This document shows, one piece after another, positions 25,401-34,885 of a stretch of 64,000 nt of DNA. A program made the translations under genes and the position numbers. How positions within the stretch are numbered: the stretch's first letter is position 1; each line of letters opens with the position of its first letter. Below the pieces are notes generated by a model. It searched no databases, was not told where the DNA came from, and was given only the letters and a program-made list of their open reading frames with translations. This DNA comes from Drechslera avenae. Taxonomy: Eukaryota > Ascomycota > Dothideomycetes > Pleosporales > Pleosporaceae. The stretch spans positions 842,593 to 906,592 of the forward strand of contig JAXRVH010000006.1 in NCBI GenBank assembly GCA_034640345.1. Reading direction: 5' to 3'.

Positions 25401-27166
25401 ACCGTTGCCGATACATCAAGTGCTGAAGCCCAGAGATTCCGCAGTAATTCTTCAACTTGGGAACATTGTCGGGTAGGCGATGTTGGTGGAGTGTCAGTCA
25501 TGGACTCGGAGGCCATTTTACTTAGCCTTTGGCGATCCAGTTTGCCAGAAGCAGTAGTAGGCATCCGACTGATGGAGATGATGATGCCTGGCACCATGTA
25601 AGATGGAAGTTGGTGCGATAGCTGAGTCCTAATGTCTGAAGGATTACAGTCGGAAGTCGAGCGGTTATGGGCCAAAAATCCAGCCAAGACGCGCTGGTGA
25701 GCAGCGACCACGACACAGACCTCGACATGGCCGGGGACACACTTCTGCATGTGGTGTTCGATGTAGGCCAGATCGACTCTTTGGCCCGCGAGCTTGACTT
25801 GGGTGTCTCGTCGGCCAAGGTATTCGATGTTGCCATCGCTCGAGTACTTTGCGAGATCGCCTGTACGATAGAAGCGACGCAATGAACCGGCATCGGCGTT
25901 GGTGAGAAATGGCGGCAGATGCACAAAAGCCTTGTCTGTGGCTTGCGGGTTCTGGACGTAATGCCTGGCCATATTCGGCCCTTGGATGAGAAGTTCACCA
26001 ACCTCGCCGACGGGGGCCAACTTGGTGTGATCGGCTTGGTCCACGATCCACGTGGTTCCACACACGGCCCGGCCGATATTGCTCGGCTTGTCTCCTGGGC
26101 GGATTGGCTTAGTGGCCATGCACCAGACAATCTGTTCTGGGTTATCACGTGGTCTCGTACATGTTGTAGGGGCAAGGCTACTTACGCATTCAGTCACTCC
26201 GTATATGTTGATGAGCTGGACAACAGGGGCCCATTTCTCAATGAGGCGCTCCGTCAAGGCTTCACCTCCGAGGCAAAGCACCTTGAGCGTCGGGACGTCC
26301 TCTGGACTCAGCGAGTCGGCAGCGCTGGGGGTCAGGCATGCCAGGTTCGCCCTCAGTTGGGTCATGGATGCAGCGAGGTTGTTGACTCGATCCGTATCGG
26401 AGGGAAGGCACACACAGCCCCCAACGAGGAAAGTGCAAAACATGTCGCTGATGGCGGTGTCGAAGGCATAGCCCGAGAACTGATAGGTCCGGGACTCGGA
26501 GGTAATCCTCATGGCCGCTCCATGGTCACGACAGCTAGTGCTAAAGGCCTGGTGCTCCTGGAGGATACCCTTTGGCTTGCCGGTGCTGCCCGAGGTGAAG
26601 GTCAGGAGCAGTCCGTTGTGTGGGCGGACGGCGGAGCATGGCTGGTGGGTCAGGTCGGGCAGGGTGTCGAGGAAGTCGGCGTCGATGACAAAGCACCTTC
26701 CGGAAATGCTGCTAGGGAAGCGGCTGGCGAAGGTGTGGGAAGTCACGGCCGTCTTGGCGCCGAAGACGTCGATTCTTTCGTGCCAAGCGCTCTGGGGCAT
26801 ACGGGGGTCGAGGGGCATGACGATGCCTCCCGCCTTCATCACGGCAATCATGGTGACGACGGCCACGGAAGACTTTTCAAACGTAAAGGCCACGACGTCC
26901 TCGACCTTGACGTCCTGGCTGGACACGAGCCAGTGAGCCAGGCGAGTGCTGAGCTGGTCGAGGTGTGCATAGTCCATGTCGCCATCCCACGAGCACAGGG
27001 CAGGGCGAGAGGGTATCTTGACGGCCTGCTGGTGCAGGATGTCGTGAAGACAGAGATGCAGAGGTTCTGTTTCATGGTTGGTGTTCCATGCCCTGATCTG
27101 TTCAATGTCGACGGGGGTCAACTGCCTGGGGGCATCGTGGGAGACAGGGGGAGCAGGACTCGACAT
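10475..27166 (-). CDS. Five-module nonribosomal peptide synthetase with terminal condensation domain
   Basis: Seven exons (27166-26186, 26131-23032, 22974-17978, 17908-16710, 16659-15948, 15889-12394, 12342-10475) give 16,353 nt, 5,450 residues. Approximate order: A1 30-530, T1 540-620, C1 630-1080, A2 1090-1610, T2 1620-1690, C2 1705-2145, A3 2150-2660, T3 2665-2735, C3 2755-3190, A4 3200-3700, T4 3720-3790, C4 3800-4240, A5 4250-4790, T5 4830-4895, C5 4905-5340, T6 5370-5440. C1-C4 carry HHxxYDGW; C5 carries SHAQYDGIS, the form of fungal terminal cyclising C domains. T1-T5 keep the phosphopantetheine Ser; T6 reads FFNIWGDAIL with Ala instead. All five A domains keep the A10 lysine. There are no E, MT or TE domains and no N-terminal T or C. 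Expected product: a head-to-tail cyclic pentapeptide released by C5. It is transcribed divergently from the exporter gene. Confidence 0.93.
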
Positions 27167-28052
27167 GGTCGTCTACTGTCTATGGCGTCTCTAGGATGGT
27201 AATACCCAAAGATGATGCAGGAAGAAAGCAAACAAGGTTTGCCTTTTTTTTGGTCTCGTTTTCGGTAAAGATTGCAAGCAAGATGGGAACTACTAGACAA
27301 AGACCCAGGGTTGCAATTCAAAGTATCCAACGTTCAACAATGCACGAGAACAGTAGGAACTTGAGAGGGATGCAAGCAGGATTTGGATAGGGGCAGGCTC
27401 AGGGCAGTTTGTAGGGCACATCCGAACGCATACAGGCACTTTTTGGTACTAGCGTCTGGTCAGTCAAGGGGAGGCGTGAATTGTGCACACGTTAGCTGGC
27501 CCCGTTTCAACAACGGCATGCCGCGATGCTGTGGCGAAGCATTGACGGCTGCTTCGCTGCCTAGACCGATGATTCAGTCATCTCTCTACGGGCTGTCAGC
27601 GTTGATGACAGGGCACGCGCCATGACCAGCACGCTCGCTCTCGCCCAACTACGCCAACGATCTGCAATCCATGGCCCAGCCGTGCAATCCCTCTGGTCAC
27701 ACGCAGCATAGTGGCGGGCAAGCAATTGAAAAACAGGTCGTGTCTAGGTAAGCAGCCCTCGCCTCCGACTCTGGCACCGTCGATTGATGACATGACACAG
27801 CGATCGGCGCAGGGATTTCCACCTGCTTTCCCCGGCTTGCTACCGGTTTGGGCTGCGGGCGCGGGCCAACAGATTGCGTGAAGAAGTCATCGCCTGAAGG
27901 AGTTATCGCCTGAAGGGGTTAGAGCTGCTGATACCGGTACTGTGCTAGCCAATACACCACCATCAACATCAACAACGTCGTCGTCGTCGTCGCCGCCGCT
28001 CCGTTCCCCGCCACACCCCCCCTACACACACGCTCTTCTGGTCTCAATCACC
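27167..28052. promoter_or_regulatory. Divergent promoter region of NRPS and ABC transporter
   Basis: 886 bp between two divergent start codons. Within it, GTCAGC at 27595-27600 is followed two bases later by TGATGACA (27603-27610); a second TGATGACA is at 27785-27792, running into TGACAC. CT-rich tracts precede the exporter ATG. The paired element recurs at 34698 and 46500. A bZIP binding role is inferred from the TGAC cores. Confidence 0.5.
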
Positions 28053-31000
28053 ATGGTAGACATCACGACGACAGCGGCGACGTCGGTCAGCGTAGCGCTA
28101 GCGGCTGCGTCGACCTGGTTCACATTGCAGGACAGGAAGAAGAAGGAGGAGGCAGGGCAGCCAAGGTATGCTACGCTCGCAGGGGACGAAGACGACGACG
28201 CACGTGCACAGTCGTCGGGCGAACTGGACGATGAAGAGGCCGAGGGCGACGACGAGGCCGAGGTCAAGGAGGGCCGCGCATCCACGTACCTGGCCGCCGT
28301 GGGCACGGCGACGGGGCTGCTGGCGTCGGTCGTGGTGGTATTGCTCTCGTTTAGCATTGGCGCAGTGCTGGTGGTGGCCGGCTGGGGGCTGGTCGCTGTG
28401 CAGGCCCTGAAGCTGGTGCGCGAGAAGAGCGGCCACCGGCGCTTTCGCATCGGCTACCGGCTGGCTGCATCGTGCGGCGCCCTCTGGCTGGCGAGCATTG
28501 TCCTGGCGCTGAGGGACGAGTCGTCTGCCAGTCCGCTGCTCATCGTGACGGGAGTAGCCGCTGCCGGGGCCGCGCTGGCGGCTGTATCGGCCCTCTCGCT
28601 GCCAAGAGCCACTGTCGACGCTGGGCGCGTCGACGCCCAGCACGCCGTGTCGGCCCTGTCCAAGCACTCGTTCGCCTGGACACGTCCGCTGCTGGACCGC
28701 GTGCGCAAGAACCAGTCTCAGCTGCTCGAGGTCCACGATCTGCCTGCCCTCACCCGCCAGTACTTGACCCGCCATCTCCGCCACCGATTCCCCCCGTCCT
28801 TCCAGTCCTCGGCTCGCCCCCTCTGGAGGAGTGTCATCGCGGACCATCGCCGCGCCATCACCGTTCAATGGGGCCTCACTGCCGTCGAAAGCGTGCTGCT
28901 CGTTGGCCCCCAGGCCGCCCTGTTCAAGCTCCTCACTCTCCTGGAGCACAAAGCTACCCAAGAGCTCGATGTGCGCCAGCTATGGCTGTGGGCCGGCGGC
29001 CTTGCCGTCTTCAAAATCGCCCATCTGTTTACCGAGTCGTGGATTGAATGGGTCAACTTTGCCCTGCTCGCTACCCCTATTCGCTCCCAGCTCTCAGCTC
29101 TCATCTACGACAAATCCATGCGCCTCAAAGATGTAAAATCGGCCGCTTCCAACCCTACCCAGTCGGCCTCGAAGAAGCCCCAGCGCAAAAGCAGCGATGG
29201 CGACTCGGGCATTGGCGAAGATGACTACGAGATGGAGACGTTGATGACCGAGGGTGAGCGCGCCAATGCCAATGCCAATGCCGATGCCGCCGACGGAGAC
29301 GACGACGACTCGCCCAAGGAAGAGTCCAACGAAAACGTCCAGGGCGCGATCAACCTGCTTGGTGTAGACGTGCAGCGAGTCTCCGATTTTGCCGGTTACA
29401 ATGTCCTCATCCCCGGCAGTCTTCTCAAGATCATCATCGCTTCCGTTTTCCTCGTCAATCTGATCGGATGGGTGAGTACCCTCGTGGGTCTCGCCGTGCC
29501 CATCGCTTTCCAGCCCCTCAATCAGGTGGCTACCCGAGGATACTCCAATGCCGCTGAGGCCGTCATGATGACCCGTGACGAAAAAGCCCACGTCGTGACC
29601 GAGGCCTTGCATGGTATTCGCCAGATCAAGCTGTCCGCCATCGAGCCGCAGTGGCAGAACATCATCATGACGACGCGTAACAAGGAGCTGAGCGCTCAAT
29701 GGCGTTTGTTCAAATGGGCTACGTTTATGACATTTGCCTGGCTGTCCATGCCCATTCTCCTTGGAGCCGCAGCCTTGGGCTCCTACGCCTGGATCAACGG
29801 CTCCGTTACTCCCGCCATCGCCTTTACTGCTCTCTCCGTCTTCTCCAGCCTTGAATGGACGCTCAGCGTCGTGCCTACTACCATCACCGAGCTGCTTGAT
29901 GCAAAGGTCAGTATTGCTAGAATCGAGCAGCATCTCAAGCAGCCCAACGAACGCAAGGCGCCCCGCTCCGGAGACTGTGTAGCCTTTGAACATGCTACCG
30001 TGTCGTGGCCCTCGCAGAATGAGGGCGAGGGATCTTTTCTGTTGAGAGACATCAATTTGCGCTTCCCAAACAACCAATTCAGCGTCGTTCATGGCAAGAC
30101 GGGTTCGGGCAAGAGTCTCCTACTGGCAGCCATACTCGGTGAAGCCGATGTCATCTCGGGCAGCGTTAGCGCACCCCGAGCCCCCCCTAGTGAGCAGCGC
30201 GTGCCCATTGTCATCTCGCAGCACGACTGGATTGTCCCGTCTCTGATGGGCTTCGTCGCACAGATCCCCTGGATCGAAAACGCATCGCTCAAGGACAATG
30301 TTCTCTTTGGACTGCCTTACGTGAGGTCGCGGTATCGGAAAGTGCTCGATGCATGTGCGCTGACCAAGGACTTGGACATGCTACCGGATGGCGAAGAGAC
30401 CGAGATTGGCGCAAGTGGTATCAACCTCAGCGGTGGCCAGCGGTGGCGAGTGACACTGGCCCGCGCATTGTACTCTCGAGCCGGCATTCTCGTGCTCGAT
30501 GACATTTTTAGCGCGGTAGACGCGCATGTCGGACAGCACATTTTGAACAATGCCCTCCATGGAGAGCTCATCGAAGGGCGAACGCGGATCCTCGTCACTC
30601 ACCATGTCGGTCTAGTCTCGTCCTTGGCAAACTACATTGTGGAGCTGGGCGAGGGAGGAGTGAGGAGAGCTACGCTTCACACGCCCACGCTCAAGTCCCT
30701 GGAGCATCTTTCATCCCAGACCGCTGCGTCGGACAATGAAAAAGCTGCTCTCAACGATGTCGAATTAGACGATGCCGAAAACGCCGAAGCAGCCATGAAA
30801 TTCGTGGAAGATGAGTTTAGGGAAAAGGGCCGAGTGAAGCTGAACGTGTACAAGGCCTATATGAGCTCTTCGGGCGGTGCCAAGTACTGGAGTCTGGTGA
30901 TTGGCCTATATGTCCTTTCCGCCCTGTCAGTGCTGGGCCGGTCGTACTGGGTCAAGCACTGGACGCAGATGGACCTTGCCAAAGCGCAGTCGTCAACCGA

Positions 31001-32642
31001 TGCGGACCACCATGGAGTCAAATACTACCTTGCAGTATACATTGCCATTTCTGCGTTGGCAGCATTCCTTATTGCCGTCAAGTCCCTGACGGTGCTGCGA
31101 GCATCGATCCGGGCCTCCCGCGAACTGTTCGAAACCATCACGCACACCGTTCTTCGAGCGCCACTACGCTGGCTAGACACGGTCCCGACCGGCCGCATCA
31201 TGAATCGCTTCGTCAGCGACTTTGCTCTGGTGGACTCGCGTCTTGCCGGCGATTTCAACTGGTCGTTTCACGGCTTCCTGATCATAATCACCATCATCTG
31301 CTCCGCATTATTTGTCTCGCTGGTGATGATAGCTCCCATAAGCATGTTTGCCGTGGTCAGTCTCTACTACACCAATGTTTACCTCGAGGGCGTGCGAGAT
31401 ATCAAGCGGTTGGAGAGCAATGCAAAGTCACCCATTTTCGAGCTATTGGGCTCTTCGTTAGCCGGTCTGGCTACAGTGCGTAGCTTTGGCAAGGTTGACG
31501 ACTACATGGATCGCATGTTTAGCCGCATCGATGACTACGGCCGTACGACGTGGCATCTGCTTCTCGCCTCGCGTTGGATGTCATTCCGACAGGGCCTGTT
31601 TGGCAGCATCTTCACCTTTGTCGTGGCTGCCGCCGTGATTAGCATCGACGGGATCAGCGCCTCTCTTGCAGGTTTCACGCTCGGCTTTGCGCTCGATTAC
31701 TCAAACATTGCAATCCAGACCATCACCCGCTACACAGGCTTTGAGCTTGACATGAACTCTGCTGAGCGAGTAGTTGAGTACACAAACATGAAGACGGAAG
31801 ACGCATCTGGCACTCCGGTCCAACCGGACTGGCCAAGAGAAGGGCGATTGGAAGTCCGGAACTTGACAGCCAAGTATGCGCCCGAGCTGCCCCTGGTTCT
31901 GAAGGGCCTCTCCTTCTCGATCCCAGCACGCCAACGTGTGGGGGTGGTAGGCCGGACTGGAAGCGGCAAATCGTCTCTCTCGCTTGCTCTCTTCCGCGTC
32001 CTCGAGGCGGAGGAGGGCAGGATCATGGTAGACGGGGTCGACATCTCCAAGATCCGCCTCTCGGATCTCCGCAGCCGACTGGCCATCATCCCGCAGGATC
32101 CCGTTCTCTTCTCGGGCACGCTGCGCTCCAATCTCGACCCATTTGACAAGCACAGTGACGGCGAACTAAACGATGCACTCCGCCGTGTTCACCTTCTCGA
32201 CGCGGACGAAGACGAAGACGTACCAGGCTCCAACGTCAACATTTTCCGCAACCTCCAGTCCCAGATTGCGCGCGGTGGGCTTAACCTCTCGCAGGGACAG
32301 CGACAGCTCCTGTGCCTAGCACGCGCAATGGTGCTGCGCCCTCGCATCATGGTGCTTGATGAGGCCACGTCGGCGGTCGACATGGCAACGGACCAGAAGA
32401 TTCAGCGCTCGATCCGTGACGAGTTCAAGCACTCGACACTGATTGTCATTGCCCATCGACTCAGCACGATTGCGGATTTTGACCAGGTGCTTGTCATGGA
32501 CGACGGACGCGGCGAGTGCGATACGCCAGCCAGGCTCATGAAGAATAATGCAGCGTTCCGCGACATGCTGGCCAAGAGCGGGGAGAGGGAGGTGATTGAG
32601 AAGATTATATTGGGCGGTGGCGGACGGAAGGAAAGAAAGTGA
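28053..32642 (+). CDS. ABC transporter, ABCC (MRP) type full transporter
   Basis: Intronless, 1,529 residues from the ATG at 28053. In-frame codons continue upstream but hold no ATG. N-terminal membrane helices are followed by an acidic loop, TMD1 (interrupted near residues 370-430 by an Asp/Ala-rich cytosolic insertion) and NBD1: Walker A GKTGSGKS near residue 680, signature LSGGQRWRVTLARAL, Walker B ILVLDD. Then come TMD2 and NBD2: Walker A GRTGSGKSS near 1300, signature LSQGQRQLLCLARAM, Walker B IMVLDEATSAVD. Both sites look competent. It most resembles fungal cluster exporters of the ABCC class such as EcdL of the echinocandin cluster. Likely role: plasma or vacuolar membrane export of the peptide and self-protection. 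It shares its promoter region with the NRPS. Confidence 0.92.
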   Translation: MVDITTTAATSVSVALAAASTWFTLQDRKKKEEAGQPRYATLAGDEDDDARAQSSGELDDEEAEGDDEAEVKEGRASTYLAAVGTATGLLASVVVVLLSFSIGAVLVVAGWGLVAVQALKLVREKSGHRRFRIGYRLAASCGALWLASIVLALRDESSASPLLIVTGVAAAGAALAAVSALSLPRATVDAGRVDAQHAVSALSKHSFAWTRPLLDRVRKNQSQLLEVHDLPALTRQYLTRHLRHRFPPSFQSSARPLWRSVIADHRRAITVQWGLTAVESVLLVGPQAALFKLLTLLEHKATQELDVRQLWLWAGGLAVFKIAHLFTESWIEWVNFALLATPIRSQLSALIYDKSMRLKDVKSAASNPTQSASKKPQRKSSDGDSGIGEDDYEMETLMTEGERANANANADAADGDDDDSPKEESNENVQGAINLLGVDVQRVSDFAGYNVLIPGSLLKIIIASVFLVNLIGWVSTLVGLAVPIAFQPLNQVATRGYSNAAEAVMMTRDEKAHVVTEALHGIRQIKLSAIEPQWQNIIMTTRNKELSAQWRLFKWATFMTFAWLSMPILLGAAALGSYAWINGSVTPAIAFTALSVFSSLEWTLSVVPTTITELLDAKVSIARIEQHLKQPNERKAPRSGDCVAFEHATVSWPSQNEGEGSFLLRDINLRFPNNQFSVVHGKTGSGKSLLLAAILGEADVISGSVSAPRAPPSEQRVPIVISQHDWIVPSLMGFVAQIPWIENASLKDNVLFGLPYVRSRYRKVLDACALTKDLDMLPDGEETEIGASGINLSGGQRWRVTLARALYSRAGILVLDDIFSAVDAHVGQHILNNALHGELIEGRTRILVTHHVGLVSSLANYIVELGEGGVRRATLHTPTLKSLEHLSSQTAASDNEKAALNDVELDDAENAEAAMKFVEDEFREKGRVKLNVYKAYMSSSGGAKYWSLVIGLYVLSALSVLGRSYWVKHWTQMDLAKAQSSTDADHHGVKYYLAVYIAISALAAFLIAVKSLTVLRASIRASRELFETITHTVLRAPLRWLDTVPTGRIMNRFVSDFALVDSRLAGDFNWSFHGFLIIITIICSALFVSLVMIAPISMFAVVSLYYTNVYLEGVRDIKRLESNAKSPIFELLGSSLAGLATVRSFGKVDDYMDRMFSRIDDYGRTTWHLLLASRWMSFRQGLFGSIFTFVVAAAVISIDGISASLAGFTLGFALDYSNIAIQTITRYTGFELDMNSAERVVEYTNMKTEDASGTPVQPDWPREGRLEVRNLTAKYAPELPLVLKGLSFSIPARQRVGVVGRTGSGKSSLSLALFRVLEAEEGRIMVDGVDISKIRLSDLRSRLAIIPQDPVLFSGTLRSNLDPFDKHSDGELNDALRRVHLLDADEDEDVPGSNVNIFRNLQSQIARGGLNLSQGQRQLLCLARAMVLRPRIMVLDEATSAVDMATDQKIQRSIRDEFKHSTLIVIAHRLSTIADFDQVLVMDDGRGECDTPARLMKNNAAFRDMLAKSGEREVIEKIILGGGGRKERK

Positions 32643-33094
32643 AAAGAGAGCGGAATGAATTGGAACGAAGTAGAACTGAAATGATGAATAGGACTTGGAG
32701 CTCTAGTTGGTAAAAAGTACCGCCCACGCAGCAGTACAGCCTTTGGCAATGGACGTGTATGATTTTCTGTTCAAAGACTGTTCTTCTTGGAGTGATTAGA
32801 GGACTAGAAGTACATGGCAGGCTGCAGACGTTGTAGAATATGTAGTTGTGCTGGTTGTGCTGCAGAGGAGCATTTTTGGGCGTTGGTTGAGGTTAGAATT
32901 CGGAAATTCGATTTCGATTTTGGTTCCAGACTCTTCTACGCCTACCTATGCTACGCTACCTAACAGCCGCCCGCCCCCAAGAAGCAGGTTGTCATGTAAC
33001 CCATCTACTTCCACTGTGCCCCTCGATCTGCCCATGTTGCCGCCGTGTGGTGCATGTGTGTATATCATCGCCAACCTACCGCCAGCGCGTCCGT
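32643..33094. other. Convergent 3' spacer
   Basis: 452 bp between the converging 3' ends of the exporter and the P450 gene. No gene, and none of the GCTGAC elements seen in the promoter regions. Confidence 0.6.
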
Positions 33095-34549
33095 CTACCA
33101 TGCCAACTCAATGGTGCCACTCTTGACCCTCGCATTGAACCACTCCAACGACTCGATGCTGTCGACGGTCGTCCTGGCGCCCTCTAGCACGCCCGACCTG
33201 ACGACGGCCTCTGTGGCGACGTACAACTCGAGCATGGCCAGGTTCCTCGCAATGCAGGCCCTCGCGCCCTTGCCAAAGGGCATGAAGTCGCGCTGCATGT
33301 GCGCCGACGGCTGCGCCCAGCGCTCGGGGCGGAACTGGTGAGGGTCAGGGAAGACGGCGGGGTCGAGATGCAGCTGGTAGGCTGACAGGCCGACGTTGGT
33401 GCCCGGAGGCATGTAGACGTCGGCGTGCGAGAAGCCAGCAGCGGGCACGACGCGCGGGAGGCGGCAGGAAATGGCCATGCTGAGGCGGAGAGCCTCCTTG
33501 ACGACGCCGGTCAGATAGGGCAGCGCCTGTCCGTCCTTGTGCTCGCCCGCGTCGTTGCGTGCAAGCTCGGCGTGCAGGTTGGCGTACGTGTGCGGCTGGG
33601 CAGCGAGGTACCACAGGATGGTGGCCAGGTTGTTGCCCGTCGAGTCTGTGCCTGCAAACACGGCGTCTTTGCACTCGGCCAGCACCTGCGCCTTGGACAG
33701 CCCCACGGCCAGCAGCCGGGCCGGGTAGCTGTCGTCGTCCTTGCCCTCGGCCCGCTGCCGCATCTTGGCCTCGACCGTCTCGCTCAAGTACGCATCCACG
33801 ACGCGCGACGACTCGCGCATCGCATAGTCGGGCTTCACCACGTCCAGCACCCGCTCAATGGCATTGCACACGGCCTTGGACACGTGGAAGAACCGGCTCA
33901 TGCCCACGAAGAAGTCAACAAACGGCGACGCAGACATCTCGGACCCCACTTCCTGCAGGCTGTTGTAGGGCGCCGCGAAGACGTAGGCCGACACGGCGTC
34001 GATGGCGTACGAGCGCGTCAGGTTGAGCACGTCGACCGTCTTGGTGGGAGAGTCGCGCGCGCAGGCAAGCCGCTCAATCATGCGCGCCGCACACGCCTGG
34101 ATGACGCCCTTGGCCGCCGTCGTCGCCCCAAACGAAAACATGCTCTGGATCGCCTTCAGCCTGCCAGCCCGCTGGCCGAGCTCCAGCGTTGTGAAGACGG
34201 TGGCGTGGCCGTCAATGTCAAACGTGTTGTAGTACCCGCTCTTGACCATGCCGCCCTTGTCCATGTAAATCGGCCACAGCGCCTCGCCGTCGGAAATGTG
34301 CACGTCGTTGGGCCCAATGCGCACCACGGGCCCGTAGCGGGCGTGCAGCGCTTGGATGGCGCTGCATTGCGTGCCCGCCCACGCGTGGTAGTGCAGCCAG
34401 AGGGAAGTGCAGCGCGCCAGCAGAGGGCCCGGGATGCGCCGGAGCGGGTCTGAGGCGTGTTTGGCGACGATGAGGGTGAGCAAGAGGGTAGTGAAGATGA
34501 GGTAGGGCGCCAGCTTGTCAGGCATGGGCATGCCTTCGATGTAGCCCAT
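33095..34549 (-). CDS. Cytochrome P450 monooxygenase
   Basis: Single exon, 484 residues from the ATG at 34549. One N-terminal membrane anchor (LAPYLIFTTLLLTLIVA) places it in the ER membrane, followed by the proline hinge RIPGPLL. The I-helix oxygen site is AGTDSTGN, the K-helix ExxR is KEALR, the meander is FRPERW, and the heme loop is FMPFGKGARACIARN with the cysteine ligand; the usual Gly two residues after it is Ala, a tolerated variant. The fold resembles fungal class II P450s of secondary metabolism (CYP52/benzoate-hydroxylase-like clans). Substrate is not deducible; hydroxylation of an amino-acid precursor or of the finished peptide is plausible from its position beside the NRPS and exporter. 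Confidence 0.93.
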   Translation of the reverse strand: MGYIEGMPMPDKLAPYLIFTTLLLTLIVAKHASDPLRRIPGPLLARCTSLWLHYHAWAGTQCSAIQALHARYGPVVRIGPNDVHISDGEALWPIYMDKGGMVKSGYYNTFDIDGHATVFTTLELGQRAGRLKAIQSMFSFGATTAAKGVIQACAARMIERLACARDSPTKTVDVLNLTRSYAIDAVSAYVFAAPYNSLQEVGSEMSASPFVDFFVGMSRFFHVSKAVCNAIERVLDVVKPDYAMRESSRVVDAYLSETVEAKMRQRAEGKDDDSYPARLLAVGLSKAQVLAECKDAVFAGTDSTGNNLATILWYLAAQPHTYANLHAELARNDAGEHKDGQALPYLTGVVKEALRLSMAISCRLPRVVPAAGFSHADVYMPPGTNVGLSAYQLHLDPAVFPDPHQFRPERWAQPSAHMQRDFMPFGKGARACIARNLAMLELYVATEAVVRSGVLEGARTTVDSIESLEWFNARVKSGTIELAW

Positions 34550-34697
34550 TGTGTCAGTCAGTGCTCGGATTGGGCTGGCTCTTGAATCCACTGCTTTTTG
34601 CTATGCGTTTGTGTCTCACGCTTCTGCATGATATTTGGACGTTTGACGGGATTTGTATACAAGCCTAGTCTTGACCCATGTCTATCCTTGTTTGCTT

Positions 34698-34712
34698 GCT
34701 GACATGATGACA
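34698..34712. promoter_or_regulatory. GCTGAC-TGATGACA composite element upstream of the P450
   Basis: GCTGACATGATGACA lies about 150 bp upstream of the P450 start. It combines GCTGAC with TGATGACA one base apart, the same two words found at 27595-27610 and 46500-46516. It is a candidate binding site for a bZIP regulator. Confidence 0.5.
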
Positions 34713-34885
34713 TTCTGCACCCTTTTTTTTTTTGGCGGGCCTCACCATCTACACTCACCACCAACCGCCGTCGTCATCTACCCATCGCCAAACTTGACCA
34801 GCCCAGATTGATTCACGTCTACACCGTCCATCTCCGTCTCCATGCCGTCTATATACAGACTTCTACCATGGACAACTATACTAAT

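Noticed and set aside
7497..27166. Identity as an HC-toxin or apicidin cluster because of the TOXE-like regulator
   Set aside because: There are no fatty acid synthase, racemase or aminotransferase genes and no MFS exporter, and the NRPS has five modules instead of four.
25919..27202. Long plus-strand open frame (about 427 codons) opposite NRPS module 1
   Set aside because: It lies antisense to conserved A-domain coding sequence and its translation has no family motif; it is a shadow of the GC-rich NRPS exon.
27942..28052. Upstream in-frame extension of the ABC transporter
   Set aside because: It holds no ATG; it is a Ser/Pro-rich leader from CT-rich promoter DNA. ATG 28053 gives the normal start.
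29094..30092. 332-codon minus-strand open frame opposite the ABC transporter
   Set aside because: It is antisense to the transporter's TMD1 and NBD1 coding region and has no recognisable domain.
33425..34453. 342-codon plus-strand open frame opposite the P450
   Set aside because: His/Arg-rich translation typical of a reversed GC-rich gene; the P450 frame carries all catalytic motifs.
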